Assembly: GCA_903970165.1 (NCBI GenBank)
Contig: CAJCHZ010000004.1
Coordinates: forward strand, 1-64,000
Reading direction: 5' to 3'
DNA: 64,000 bases
Source: Betaproteobacteria bacterium
GTDB taxonomy: Bacteria; Acidobacteriota; Terriglobia; Acidiferrales; UBA7541
Position 1 is the first letter of the stretch, and every line of letters starts with the position of its first letter. The notes under the pieces were generated by a model. That model had not been told where the DNA came from. It saw only the letters and a list, made by a program, of their open reading frames with translations, and made no database searches. Below, piece by piece: positions 44,717 through 53,384 of the stretch. Both the position numbers and the translations under genes were made by a program.

Positions 44717-45571
44717 ATGGATGCTTCGATGACTTATGCATCAGGTCGTATGGCTCGCCGGACGGCTTCACTGGCAGCGCTGGTAATCCTTACGTTCGGA
44801 ATCTCGGGCTGCAACAAGCTCAAGTCCCGCGATTTGCTGAACAAGGGTGTCGCCGCCTTCAAGAACGGACACTCGGACGAAGCCATTGAAGATTTCAAGC
44901 GCGCCAAGGAGCTTGATCCGACGTTGATGGTGGCGCGCCTTTACCTGGCCACCGCCTACGCCAGCGTGTACATCCCCGGCGCGCCTTCGCCGGAAAACAA
45001 GGCCCACGGCGAACAGGCCATTGCCGAATTTAAGGAAGTTCTCGAAATCGATCCAAACAATCTCAGCGCTATTGATGGCATCGGCTCTCTTCTATTCCAG
45101 ATGGCGGGCACACCGCCAGTAGACACGAAAGGGTTCGAGGAATCGAAGACCTACCACATGCGCCATATCCAGATCAAACCGGACGATCCGGAGCCCTACT
45201 ATTGGGTGGGCGTGATCGATTGGACGCTGGCCTGGCGCGCGAACAATGAAATGCGCCTGGATTACAACAAGGCCAACATCAAGAAGCAGGTCAAGGACGC
45301 GGAGCCGCTGCCCGCTGCCATCCGTGGCGACTATACGACCAAGTACGGCCCGCTTGTGGATGAGGGCGTTGCCGATCTGCAAAAGGCCATCTCTCTTCGG
45401 CCTGATTACGACGACGCCATGGCTTATCTAAACCTTCTCCTGCGCCGCAAGGCGGATATGGCGGAAAGCGCCGCCGAGCGGGATACACTGGAAAAGCAAG
45501 CCGACGACTTGGTAGAAAAGGTCAAGGAGATCAAGCAGAAGCGCCTGGATCAGCCGCAGCAGTCTTCCTGA
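44717..45571 (+). CDS. TPR-repeat lipoprotein of the Ton cluster
   Basis: A 284-residue protein. The lipobox L-T-F-G-I-S-G-C near residue 33 follows a signal helix, so it is probably a lipid-anchored periplasmic protein. Starts at Met1, Met5 or Met12 are all possible. At least three tetratricopeptide units are visible: NKGVAAFKNGHSDEAIEDFKRAKELDP, AIAEFKEVLEIDPNN and ADLQKAISLRPDYDDAMAYLNLLLRR. TPR units bind peptides. Placement at the end of the exbBD operon suggests a scaffold for that machine. A terminator follows at 45617. Confidence 0.88.
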   Translation: MDASMTYASGRMARRTASLAALVILTFGISGCNKLKSRDLLNKGVAAFKNGHSDEAIEDFKRAKELDPTLMVARLYLATAYASVYIPGAPSPENKAHGEQAIAEFKEVLEIDPNNLSAIDGIGSLLFQMAGTPPVDTKGFEESKTYHMRHIQIKPDDPEPYYWVGVIDWTLAWRANNEMRLDYNKANIKKQVKDAEPLPAAIRGDYTTKYGPLVDEGVADLQKAISLRPDYDDAMAYLNLLLRRKADMAESAAERDTLEKQADDLVEKVKEIKQKRLDQPQQSS

Positions 45572-45616
45572 GCGAGCTGACGAATCACCTTTAATAAATC
45601 GATTTTCTAACGACAG

Positions 45617-45636
45617 GGACGCCTGCAAGGGCGTCC
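45617..45636 (+). terminator. Terminator ending the sec-ton-exb operon
   Basis: GGACGCC, loop TGCAAG, GGCGTCC, followed by TTTCCATTTCT, 46 bases after the TPR lipoprotein stop. Confidence 0.7.
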
Positions 45637-45738
45637 TTTCCATTTCTGGCGGGCAAGTCTGCCTGGCGCAGCGCCAGGTGGTGTGTCAGTTTCCGATGAG
45701 CCGTGCCAGCTCAACGGGTCGATGCCACACCTTCGGAA

Positions 45739-47001
45739 TCAGTGGCCATATGCCGTGACGATAGCTTCGGGAAGAGGAGAGGTACGCCCATCGAAGAGCG
45801 AAACTTTTTCCCCGCGAAGTGTCTTGCTGAGAAAGTCACGAATGAATCGCGTGATCAGGTCCAGGTTGTGCAGCACAACAGGAGTTTCGGGAAACCCGTC
45901 GTGACCGTGGAAGAGAAGCGGCACATCGCTGAAGCTCGGATGGGCGATCTCGGGAGAGTGCAGCACCACGGCGTAGGAGCCCGGGGGTAATTCCTGAAGC
46001 TGCTGTTCCCTGACTCTTTTGTATTTCGCGATTTCGTCGGGCATGCCACCCATCCTATCGTCGGGGTGGTAGACCTCGAGAAACAGGAGCGGCTGGCGCA
46101 TCATTCGATCGTCCTCATAGAGCGGGAGGGCGGCGACAGGCACCATGCCGCCGTCGAGGTCAACGCAAGCGTGGATGCGCGAGTCCTGCTGGCAGGCGCG
46201 CGCGGCGAATTCCGCTCCTGCCGAGTGTCCCATGGCCGCGAGCCGCTTCGGGTCGATTGCGCCCGCCAGCGCGGAGTGCGGGTTGTCGCGTTTGAGCTCC
46301 TCGATGCGATCGATCACGAACCGAACGTCGGCGGCCCCTTCGCTGATACCGATCGAAACTTGTTTGATCATCCACTTTTCGCGCTCGGATTGGGAGAGTC
46401 CGGCAGGAGGCGAATCGTTGTGTTGCGTGACAACTCTGCCGTCCGGGAACCAGATCGCCTTAGCCGTGTACGTGTGCTCAATACTGGCGACGACGTATCC
46501 ATAACTCACCAGATGTTCGATTAGCATTGTGTATTGAAACCCGGTGCCGCCGAGGCCGTGAGAGAAGGTGATAACCGGGAATGGCACGCCGGTTTTGGCG
46601 ATCGGCGCATGGTCAATCGCATGCGAGGAAATCTCTCCCGAAACAATCTGTTCCCAGGCGTTGCCGAACTCGCCCCTCATGATCTTATGGATCTCGGGAA
46701 GAGCGTCCATCTGCGCCGCGCCCGGGAGGTACTGTCCTTTTGTACCGGCGGACTTCGCCGTCGGGTACCAAAAGTAGACCATCAACTCGCGACGGAGGTT
46801 GGGATCGTAGTCGTCCGGACGCGATGCGTCCGTCCAGTGATAGCCAATCCTGCCGATGCCGTAAGGACCGGTTGGCGACTGGATCTGCGGCAGCGCCACG
46901 GACGTCGGCGCGCTGCTCGATGAGCTCGGCGATTGATGAGCGGCGACGGAAGCGCTGTACAAACAGGCGAGCAGAATGCGGGCAAAGAGTTGCGATTTCA
47001 T
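45739..47001 (-). CDS. Alpha/beta hydrolase, PAF-acetylhydrolase isoform II-like, exported
   Basis: A 420-residue protein read from ATG 47001, where a signal peptide begins (MKSQLFARILLACLYSASVAA); the longer frame to 47091 adds a non-signal lead. GIGRIGYHWTD, LMVYFWYPT and VPFPVITFSHGLGGTGFQYTMLIEHL match PAF-AH-like lipases. The nucleophile elbow is AAMGHSAGAEFAARA (Ser about 258), and DLDGGM carries the likely catalytic Asp. The substrate is probably an oxidised or short-chain phospholipid or other ester. It is divergent from relA. Confidence 0.88.
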   Translation of the reverse strand: MKSQLFARILLACLYSASVAAHQSPSSSSSAPTSVALPQIQSPTGPYGIGRIGYHWTDASRPDDYDPNLRRELMVYFWYPTAKSAGTKGQYLPGAAQMDALPEIHKIMRGEFGNAWEQIVSGEISSHAIDHAPIAKTGVPFPVITFSHGLGGTGFQYTMLIEHLVSYGYVVASIEHTYTAKAIWFPDGRVVTQHNDSPPAGLSQSEREKWMIKQVSIGISEGAADVRFVIDRIEELKRDNPHSALAGAIDPKRLAAMGHSAGAEFAARACQQDSRIHACVDLDGGMVPVAALPLYEDDRMMRQPLLFLEVYHPDDRMGGMPDEIAKYKRVREQQLQELPPGSYAVVLHSPEIAHPSFSDVPLLFHGHDGFPETPVVLHNLDLITRFIRDFLSKTLRGEKVSLFDGRTSPLPEAIVTAYGH

Positions 47002-47170
47002 ACGCGTAAGGTCCCACGCGGACCCGCCGCCGTCAAGCGCACCTGACCAGGCGACTCTCGATGGCTGGCGATAAATCCCCATTACACTCATTGACCGAAG
47101 CGAGCTGCCCGCAACACTCGCGCCAGACTGGGCGGGTCGCGCCGCGTCTCCTTCAGGCGTATACTAGGAT

Positions 47171-49387
47171 ATGCCGTCGCCCAGTAACGTACCCTTAAGC
47201 TTTCAGCGGGACCGCGCCATCCGCCAGCTTGAGGCTCGCTTCGAAGAACTCCTCGAAAAACTCCGTAAGAACCGCCCTTTGGAAGACCCATGGATGGTTC
47301 GCCGCGCTTATGAGATAGCCACCGAACGCCACCGCGACCAATTTCGCAGCTCGGGCGATCCCTATATCTCCCACCTGCTCGAAGTGGCCCATATCCTCGC
47401 CGATATGCGTATGGATGCCACCACGCTTACGGCAGCCCTCTTGCACGACGCCATCGAAGATACCGAGTATCCCGTCGCCCGCATTGAAGAACGCTTTGGG
47501 GCCGACGTGGCTCATCTCGTCGAAGGCGTCACCAAAATCGGCCGCTTGAATATGACGGCGCCGGAAGCGCGCCAGGCAGAAAATGTCCGCAAGATGCTGC
47601 TGGCGATGGTCAATGACGTCCGCGTTGTTCTCGTCAAGCTCGCCGACCGCCTCCACAACATGCGCACGCTCGAATTTCTCGAGGGGAAAAAGCAGCAGCG
47701 CATTTCGCGGGAAACGCTGGACATCTACGCGCCGATCGCGCACCGCCTGGGAATGGGCATGATCCGCGGGGAATTGGAGGATTTGTCTTTCCGCTTTCTC
47801 GAACCGGAAGCTTTTCTCGCGCTGCAAAAAGAAGTCACGGAAAAAAGTCCGGTGCACCAGCGCTTTCTCGAAGAAGTGCAGAACAGCATTCGCACCAAGC
47901 TGGTCGAGAACAGCATTCCTGCGGAGCTGGCAGCGCGCGTCAAGAGCCTCTACTCGCTGCACCGCAAAATCCTGCGGCAGGAGAGCAGCCTCGAACAGGT
48001 CTACGACTTGCTGGCGATCCGCGTCATCACGGACACGGAGCGCAGTTGCTACGCCGCGCTAGGCGTGGTGCACCACATCTGGCGGCCGGTTCCGGGCCGC
48101 TTCAAAGACTACATTGCCATGCCGCGGCCGAATCTCTATCAATCGCTGCATACGACGGTGCTGAGCGGTGGACAGCCTTTCGAGGTCCAGATTCGGACCC
48201 AGGAAATGCACCGCATCGCGGAAGAAGGCGTCGCTGCGCACTGGAAATATAAGGATGGCAAACCTGCCTCCGGCGAAGACGACCAGCGCATCGCGTGGAT
48301 GCGCCAGCTCATCGAGTGGTCGCAAGAGCTTCAAGAACCGAGTGAATTTCTGTCCACACTCAAAGTGGATTTGGCTCCGGTTGAGGTTTATGCGTTTACG
48401 CCGAAAGGGCGTGTTCTGGAGTTGCCGAGGGGAGCGACTCCCGTTGACTTTGCGTATTCGGTGCACACGGAAGTTGGCCACCAGGCAGTCGGCGCAAAAG
48501 TGAACGGCCAGATGGTGGCGCTGCGTCATGAAATCGTCAGCGGCGACGTGGTCGAAATTCTCACCAACAAAAGTCATACGCCCAGCCGGGACTGGCTCAG
48601 CTTCGTCAAGTCGTCGCACGCCCGCAGCAAAATCCGCCAGTGGATCAACCTGCACGAACGCGAAGAAGCCACGGACATGGGCAAGAAGCTGCTCGAGAAG
48701 GAATCGAAGAATTTCGATCGGGGCTTGAAGAAAATTCCCGAAGCCGATTGGAAAAAGGTTCTCGAAGATTATGGACTCTCGAAACAAGAGGACTTGTACG
48801 CGGCTGTGGGTTTCGGCAAATACTCCGCCCGTCAGGTTCTCGTGCGGCTGCTCGGCGAGCCAAACAAGCCCGCGGAAACGGAACAGGAAGACTCCAAGCC
48901 CACCATCGTCAAAACCGTCAAACGCATGCTGGGCTTCGGCGAAGCCCCGCTCATCGTCAAAGGCCACGACGATTTGCTCGTCTACCGCGCCAAGTGTTGC
49001 AATCCAATTCCCGGCGACGACATCGTCGGCTACATCACGCGCGGACGCGGTGTTGCCGTACACACCCGCGCTTGTCCGAATGTTCAGAACCTTATGTACC
49101 AGACCGAACGCCGCATCGCCGTCGACTGGGGCGGCGAAACTTCGGCTACATTCCCCGTGCAGCTCGCCATTCGTGCCAAGGACCGCGCCGGACTCCTCGC
49201 CGAAATTACCGCCGTGATCAGCGGAGCCGGCTCCAACATTCGCAATCTCGAGAGCCGTCCCGACAAGCAGAATGCCCGCATCGAAGCCAGCCTCGAAATC
49301 GTGGACCGCCGCCAGCTGGAAAATATTCTCTCCAACATTCGCAAGATTTCCGGGGTTTTCGGCGTGGACCGTGTCTATCAGCTTTAG
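47171..49387 (+). CDS. relA: Bifunctional (p)ppGpp synthetase/hydrolase (Rel/SpoT)
   Basis: A 738-residue stringent-response enzyme. The HD hydrolase domain (TAALLHDAIEDTEYPVARIEERFG, about residue 90) keeps its His-Asp and Glu-Asp. The synthetase domain shows GRFKDYIAMPRPNLYQSLHTTV and EVQIRTQEMHRIAEEGVAAHW, so both activities are expected. A TGS domain (VYAFTPKGRVLELPRGATPVDFAY), a zinc-finger/RIS part (YRAKCCNPIPGDDIVGYITRGRGVAVH) and a C-terminal ACT domain follow. TATACT at 47160-47165 lies five bases before ATG 47171, giving a probable leaderless mRNA. Confidence 0.96.
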   Translation: MPSPSNVPLSFQRDRAIRQLEARFEELLEKLRKNRPLEDPWMVRRAYEIATERHRDQFRSSGDPYISHLLEVAHILADMRMDATTLTAALLHDAIEDTEYPVARIEERFGADVAHLVEGVTKIGRLNMTAPEARQAENVRKMLLAMVNDVRVVLVKLADRLHNMRTLEFLEGKKQQRISRETLDIYAPIAHRLGMGMIRGELEDLSFRFLEPEAFLALQKEVTEKSPVHQRFLEEVQNSIRTKLVENSIPAELAARVKSLYSLHRKILRQESSLEQVYDLLAIRVITDTERSCYAALGVVHHIWRPVPGRFKDYIAMPRPNLYQSLHTTVLSGGQPFEVQIRTQEMHRIAEEGVAAHWKYKDGKPASGEDDQRIAWMRQLIEWSQELQEPSEFLSTLKVDLAPVEVYAFTPKGRVLELPRGATPVDFAYSVHTEVGHQAVGAKVNGQMVALRHEIVSGDVVEILTNKSHTPSRDWLSFVKSSHARSKIRQWINLHEREEATDMGKKLLEKESKNFDRGLKKIPEADWKKVLEDYGLSKQEDLYAAVGFGKYSARQVLVRLLGEPNKPAETEQEDSKPTIVKTVKRMLGFGEAPLIVKGHDDLLVYRAKCCNPIPGDDIVGYITRGRGVAVHTRACPNVQNLMYQTERRIAVDWGGETSATFPVQLAIRAKDRAGLLAEITAVISGAGSNIRNLESRPDKQNARIEASLEIVDRRQLENILSNIRKISGVFGVDRVYQL

Positions 49388-49484
49388 CGGCCGAATCCGC
49401 GTCCGGCCCCACCTGTCCTTATAGCCGGGTATCACCCCGGCACACTTGCGCACGTCTTTCTCTGCGCGCCCTACAATTGAAGAT

Positions 49485-50099
49485 ATGCGGTATCAGCGAT
49501 TGCTCCTCGGTGTGTGTATACTCTCGGCCGTGATCGCGGGCTGCCACCAGCACCCGCTTACGGATTACCGTCCGCTTGACGCCGCCGGCATGTTCTCGAG
49601 TGACATCGAGCAGCTGAAAGGTCTGAACGTTTCCGACGCGGAGATCGCTCAAGTCGTCAAGCTGAAGCACGCCGGCATCAGCGATGACACGTGCGTCGAG
49701 CTTGTCAGTGCCGCGCACGTTCGCAAGCATCTCTTCACCAGCGCCGAAGCGGCTTCCGATCTGGCGGGAGCCCGTTTCTCCGAGCAGCAAATTCTAGACA
49801 TTGCGCGGGCCGATCAGCTCGATGCCATCAGTATCGATGCGGTGACTCTCAAACTCATCGGCCTCTCGGATTCCACCGTGCAGCTCGTCCTGCAGATGCA
49901 TTTGGATGGCAAGCCGGTCATGGCAAGCGCCGAAATATCGCGCCTCAAAAACACGGGTTTGACCGAACGCCAGATCCTGGATCGCATCAACGCGGGAATG
50001 ACCGACGAGGCAGCCGAAAAAGAAATCAAGTCCCGCGAGGCTATCCGCAATCACAAGAACACCGATTTTGTCCGCGTTCGCGGCCGCAGAGCAAACTAA
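49485..50099 (+). CDS. Hypothetical lipoprotein with helical repeats
   Basis: A 204-residue protein. ATG 49485 starts a lipoprotein signal MRYQRLLLGVCILSAVIAGC with the lipobox S-A-V-I-A-G-C. The mature part is made of short helix-turn modules of the form L-x-x-L-x-V-S-D-A-E-I-A-x-V-V-x-L-K-x-A-G-I-S-D (for example about 45-65, 85-110, 155-180), reminiscent of SHOCT/UBA-like units but not assignable. TACAAT at 49472-49477 is eight bases before the ATG and no ribosome site is visible, so the mRNA is probably leaderless. Confidence 0.75.
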   Translation: MRYQRLLLGVCILSAVIAGCHQHPLTDYRPLDAAGMFSSDIEQLKGLNVSDAEIAQVVKLKHAGISDDTCVELVSAAHVRKHLFTSAEAASDLAGARFSEQQILDIARADQLDAISIDAVTLKLIGLSDSTVQLVLQMHLDGKPVMASAEISRLKNTGLTERQILDRINAGMTDEAAEKEIKSREAIRNHKNTDFVRVRGRRAN

Positions 50100-50178
50100 G
50101 TCACTCCCATCTTAAACCGTATAAGCGGCCGCTCCCTCTTTTGCTTCTTGCGATTTCCCTCGCTACAATCGAATCGCT

Positions 50179-51669
50179 TTGTTTCTACCGCCGCATCCCC
50201 GCCGATTCTTTTTTCTGCCTCTTATCGCCGCAGGTATTTGGGTTTCTTCCTGTGTCACGCCTCTGGGCCCGGGCTACAAGATCGAAAATCAGGAAATCCA
50301 AGTTCAATTTGATCCTGCTCCCGTTCCTAAAATTCGTGTCGATGCTACCTACCAGCTGCGCAACACAGGGACGCGTTCCGTGCCGGACATGCAATTGCGC
50401 TTGCCGGGTCGCCGCCGCTTCCGCCTGGCTCAGGCGCAAGCAACCTGGGACGGCGTTTCGCTCAGAGAACAAACCTCGCCCCAGAATCCTCGCGACTCGC
50501 TTCTTGTCTTTCCGCAACCTTGGCGGGTCTCCGAGGAACACCAGTTGCATCTCACCGCTGAATTTCAGAATCCCGCTCCGGGCGAAACTAGATTCACGTT
50601 TTCTTCCACCGCGTTTTTTCTGCCGTCGGAAGGCTGGGCGCCTGAGTTGCTCCCCTCCCAAGCTCTGTTTGGCACCGGCGGCATCCCACCCAAGCAGTGG
50701 CGCTTGCAGGTGCGCGTACCCGCCGGTTTTCTGGTCCACCTCAGCGGACGCTCACCAAAGATTTCGCGTTCTGGTAGCGAAATCAACGTCGTGTCGACCC
50801 AGCGTCCCGAAGACAGCTATCCTTTCGTCGTGGCAGGAGTCTACAAAGAAACGACTCTGGATGCCGGCAAGCAAAAGGCTTTTCTGTGGACGCAAGCACA
50901 GGAAGACGCATCTTCTCTTCGCAAATCCACCGACGCGCTCGTTCGCGCCATTGAGACGTATGACGCTGTGTTCGGCACGCGCCCCAAAAATGGTCAGCCG
51001 TTCTGGTTTGTGCAGTGTCCCGTGGCAGAAGGCTGCTTCAGTGCGCAGGAATCTTCCTACGCCAATCTTCTGAGCGCCGATCCGGGCGCGGCCTCATCCG
51101 AACTGGCATCGCTTGACACGCTGATGATGGATTTTCACGGCGGCGCACCCAAACTGTCCGCTTCCGCTCCTTCGCTAGCATCCAGTTGGCTCGGCTACGG
51201 CGAAAATCCCGGCCTCTACGAGCAGCTTCCACCGCTCTCGGCCTTTCCCGCATTCGCCGCCGCCCTTGGCGAAGAAGCCATCGAGGGTCCGTCCTTCCGT
51301 ACCGAGACAATCCTTCGTGCCTTGCGTATGATTCCTCAGACGGCGAAGGCCGCGGACACTTCGCGTGCTCGCAAACCGGAAGACGAAACGGTTCTGCGCG
51401 CAAAGAGTTTCCTCTTCTTTTATGCCCTTGAGGAGCGTTTCGGCCGCGACGCTTCCAGCCGCGCCTTTCGCCACATGCTTTCCGCTCGCCGCGGCCATGG
51501 CTTCGACCTCGACGATCTGATTGCCGCGTTCGAAGAGGAAACGCACCAGAATGTCGCCGAGTTTGTTCGTCTGTGGATGAAGCACCCCGGTGTGCCGGAG
51601 GATTTTCGCTCCCGTTACCAGGACGCTTCCGCAGGCGTCCTATTCCATTCTAGGGAGAATACGCCATGA
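50179..51669 (+). CDS. M1-aminopeptidase-like lipoprotein lacking the zinc site
   Basis: A 496-residue protein from TTG 50179, just after TACAAT at 50164-50169. A hydrophobic lead ends in AGIWVSSC, a plausible lipobox. The N-terminal beta domain (VDATYQLRNTGTRSVPDMQLRLP) and the C-terminal segment FLFFYALEERFGRDASSRAFRHML...DDLIAAFEEETHQNVAEFVRLWMKHPGVPEDF follow gluzincin M1 enzymes. The H-E-x-x-H zinc motif is absent; the corresponding place reads APSLASSWLGYGE. It is probably a non-catalytic scaffold or binding protein. The stop overlaps the RidA start (ATGA). Confidence 0.75.
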   Translation: MFLPPHPRRFFFLPLIAAGIWVSSCVTPLGPGYKIENQEIQVQFDPAPVPKIRVDATYQLRNTGTRSVPDMQLRLPGRRRFRLAQAQATWDGVSLREQTSPQNPRDSLLVFPQPWRVSEEHQLHLTAEFQNPAPGETRFTFSSTAFFLPSEGWAPELLPSQALFGTGGIPPKQWRLQVRVPAGFLVHLSGRSPKISRSGSEINVVSTQRPEDSYPFVVAGVYKETTLDAGKQKAFLWTQAQEDASSLRKSTDALVRAIETYDAVFGTRPKNGQPFWFVQCPVAEGCFSAQESSYANLLSADPGAASSELASLDTLMMDFHGGAPKLSASAPSLASSWLGYGENPGLYEQLPPLSAFPAFAAALGEEAIEGPSFRTETILRALRMIPQTAKAADTSRARKPEDETVLRAKSFLFFYALEERFGRDASSRAFRHMLSARRGHGFDLDDLIAAFEEETHQNVAEFVRLWMKHPGVPEDFRSRYQDASAGVLFHSRENTP

Positions 51670-52043
51670 GAGAAATCGTTCTGACCGATCGCGGCCCCAA
51701 ACCCATCGGACCTTATTCCCAGGCCATCAAGGTCAACGGACTTCTGTTCGTTTCCGGCCAGGTCGCGATTGATCCCAAGACGAACGAGTTTCTTGGCGGA
51801 GACATCGCCCAGCAGACGGAGCGCACGCTCGAAAACATAAAGGGAATCGTTGAAGTGGCTGGCAGCAAGCTGAGCCACGTCATCAAGACCACCGTCTTCC
51901 TGAAGAACATGAGCGATTTCGCCGCGATGAACGAAGTCTACGCTCGCTATTTTTCCGCAGCTCCGCCTGCGCGTTCAACCGTGGAAGTTGCGCGTCTGCC
52001 AAAAGATGCCCTCGTTGAAATGGAAGTGATTGCTACGGTTTAA
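51666..52043 (+). CDS. ridA: RidA-family enamine/imine deaminase
   Basis: A 125-residue trimeric cytoplasmic protein that hydrolyses reactive 2-aminoacrylate and related imines from PLP enzymes. Diagnostic blocks are GPKPIGPYSQAIKVNGLLFVSGQVAIDP, VAGSKLSHVIKTTVFLKNM and the catalytic-Arg block PPARSTVEVARLPKDALVEMEVIA. It overlaps the previous gene by four bases (ATGA), so translation is coupled. Confidence 0.95.
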   Translation: MREIVLTDRGPKPIGPYSQAIKVNGLLFVSGQVAIDPKTNEFLGGDIAQQTERTLENIKGIVEVAGSKLSHVIKTTVFLKNMSDFAAMNEVYARYFSAAPPARSTVEVARLPKDALVEMEVIATV

Positions 52044-52059
52044 AACGCGTAAGAAAAAA

Positions 52060-52740
52060 TTACGGTCGATCGGGGCTTTCCAGAGCCTTGTGAATCGCGA
52101 TGATCGTCGCAGCAGCCACCGCTGCCGTCGCATACCAAACAAACTTGCTCGTACCAGCGCTGATGGGCGGCTTCCCGCCTTTCGCGCCTGCGCCTTGTGG
52201 CGGAGGCTGGTCCTGCGGGTCCTCACTCGGACCCAGAACGACGCGATAGGATTCGCCCTCCGCAATCGTCCGCGAGTCATCGCCTACTGTGATCGTCAGC
52301 GACCCGCGGATGGACTTCACCAGCAACTGCTTCGCGCTCAGGATGGTCACTTGGCCGATCGTCGGACCATCCGATTTCGGCCGTATCACTGCCGTTGCAG
52401 CATTCAGCGTGAAGGCCTTCGCAATTCCAGTGGAAAATGTTCCTGAGCCCCTTAGCAGGGTTGCTCCCGGCGCGCCGCCATCATCGTTGATGGTGGCCAT
52501 CGAAGATTGACCAAGCAGAAACCGCGCGCCGCCGGCGCGCAACTGTACGCTCCCCGCATCCGCAGTGCTCAAGTTATCGCCGGCGAACACCGTTGTACCG
52601 ACGGCAGCGCCCGCGCCGCTGACGCTCGCTTTGTCCGCGGCGACAACCGTTCCCAAGGGGCTTTCCGTAGCGCCCCATACCGGGCTCATCAATAGACAGG
52701 ATACTGCGCATGCAGCAACAATTTCGCGGAACCGCGCCAT
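52060..52740 (-). CDS. FecR-domain exported protein
   Basis: A 226-residue protein starting at ATG 52740 with GGAGG six bases upstream. The signal peptide is MARFREIVAACAVSCLLMSPVWGA. Residues 30-150 show the FecR-type beta-helical pattern (GTTVFAGDNLSTADAGSVQLRAGGARFLLGQSS, then IRGSLTITVGDDSRTIAEGESYRV). A Pro/Gly linker leads to a C-terminal helix (FVWYATAAVAAATIIAIHKAL). No ECF sigma factor or receptor gene is adjacent, so it is not a standard FecIR system. It is convergent with ridA. Confidence 0.8.
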   Translation of the reverse strand: MARFREIVAACAVSCLLMSPVWGATESPLGTVVAADKASVSGAGAAVGTTVFAGDNLSTADAGSVQLRAGGARFLLGQSSMATINDDGGAPGATLLRGSGTFSTGIAKAFTLNAATAVIRPKSDGPTIGQVTILSAKQLLVKSIRGSLTITVGDDSRTIAEGESYRVVLGPSEDPQDQPPPQGAGAKGGKPPISAGTSKFVWYATAAVAAATIIAIHKALESPDRP

Positions 52741-52982
52741 TGAAGCCTCCAAGAGGGCCACCGAAAGGATACTCACACCTTTTCCCTGCGTCAATAAAGA
52801 ATAGACCTGATGCCCAGAAAACTCTTCCTTACCGCATTTTTAGGAGATGCACGGCTTTCATTCATTCGGATTAGCACGCAGGTGGAATTGCGTCCGAGTT
52901 GCCCGTCGCGAGGGACAAACCCATTTTCAACGTTATCGCAAGCAGAAGAAAAAGGAAGGCGGAAAAAATGGGAAAAAAGAAC

Positions 52983-53019
52983 TTGACATATATTCCTATA
53001 TGGGAATATATTAGACGCG
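52983..53019 (+). promoter_or_regulatory. arsR promoter with nested operator; leaderless start
   Basis: TTGACA (52983-52988), 18-base spacer, TATATT (53007-53012), then six bases to GTG 53019, which is the predicted +1. A perfect 9-bp inverted repeat, ATATATTCC (52988-52996) / GGAATATAT (53003-53011), fills the spacer. Repressor bound there would exclude RNA polymerase. Upstream 52741-52982 shows no gene. Confidence 0.85.
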
Positions 53020-53354
53020 TGGCCAGGGCGGCGACAACTTCGGATGCCTTCAATGCCGTGGCGGAGCCCCGCCGGCGCGACATTTTGAACTACCTGGCCA
53101 TGCAGGAAAGGTCCGTCAACGAAATTGTCGACTCCATCGGGATGGAGCAACCGTCTGTTTCCAAGCACCTCAAAGTCCTAAAGGATGTAGGCCTCGTCGA
53201 GGCCCGCAGGGAGGGTCGTCAGATGCTTTATAGAGTGAACGCTACGGCCATCCGGCCATTGCACGAATGGACGAGCAGATTCGAACGATTGTGGCAACAC
53301 CAGTTGCTGCGCATCAAGGAACGTGCCGAGGCCAGGAATGACGAGAAAAAATAG
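53019..53354 (+). CDS. ArsR-family transcriptional repressor
   Basis: A 111-residue winged-helix regulator, read from GTG 53019 because the promoter occupies the sequence that an upstream ATG at 52968 would translate. The HTH is RRRDILNYLAMQERSVNEIVDSIGMEQPSVSKHLKVLKDVGLVEARREGRQMLYRVN. No metal-binding Cys cluster is visible, so it belongs to the ArsR type usually paired with SRPBCC (AHSA1) genes. It heads the arsR-SRPBCC-48aa-DUF899 unit and should repress itself through the palindrome in its promoter. Confidence 0.9.
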   Translation: MARAATTSDAFNAVAEPRRRDILNYLAMQERSVNEIVDSIGMEQPSVSKHLKVLKDVGLVEARREGRQMLYRVNATAIRPLHEWTSRFERLWQHQLLRIKERAEARNDEKK

Positions 53355-53384
53355 TTACGCCCGAAACACAACCAGGAGGAAACC

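Noticed and set aside
48059..49453. Long open frame antisense to relA
   Set aside because: Shadow of the relA frame, with no domain and no ribosome site.
49691..51073. Plus-strand frame spanning the 49485 lipoprotein and the M1-like gene
   Set aside because: Crosses two better-supported genes; the composition is noise.
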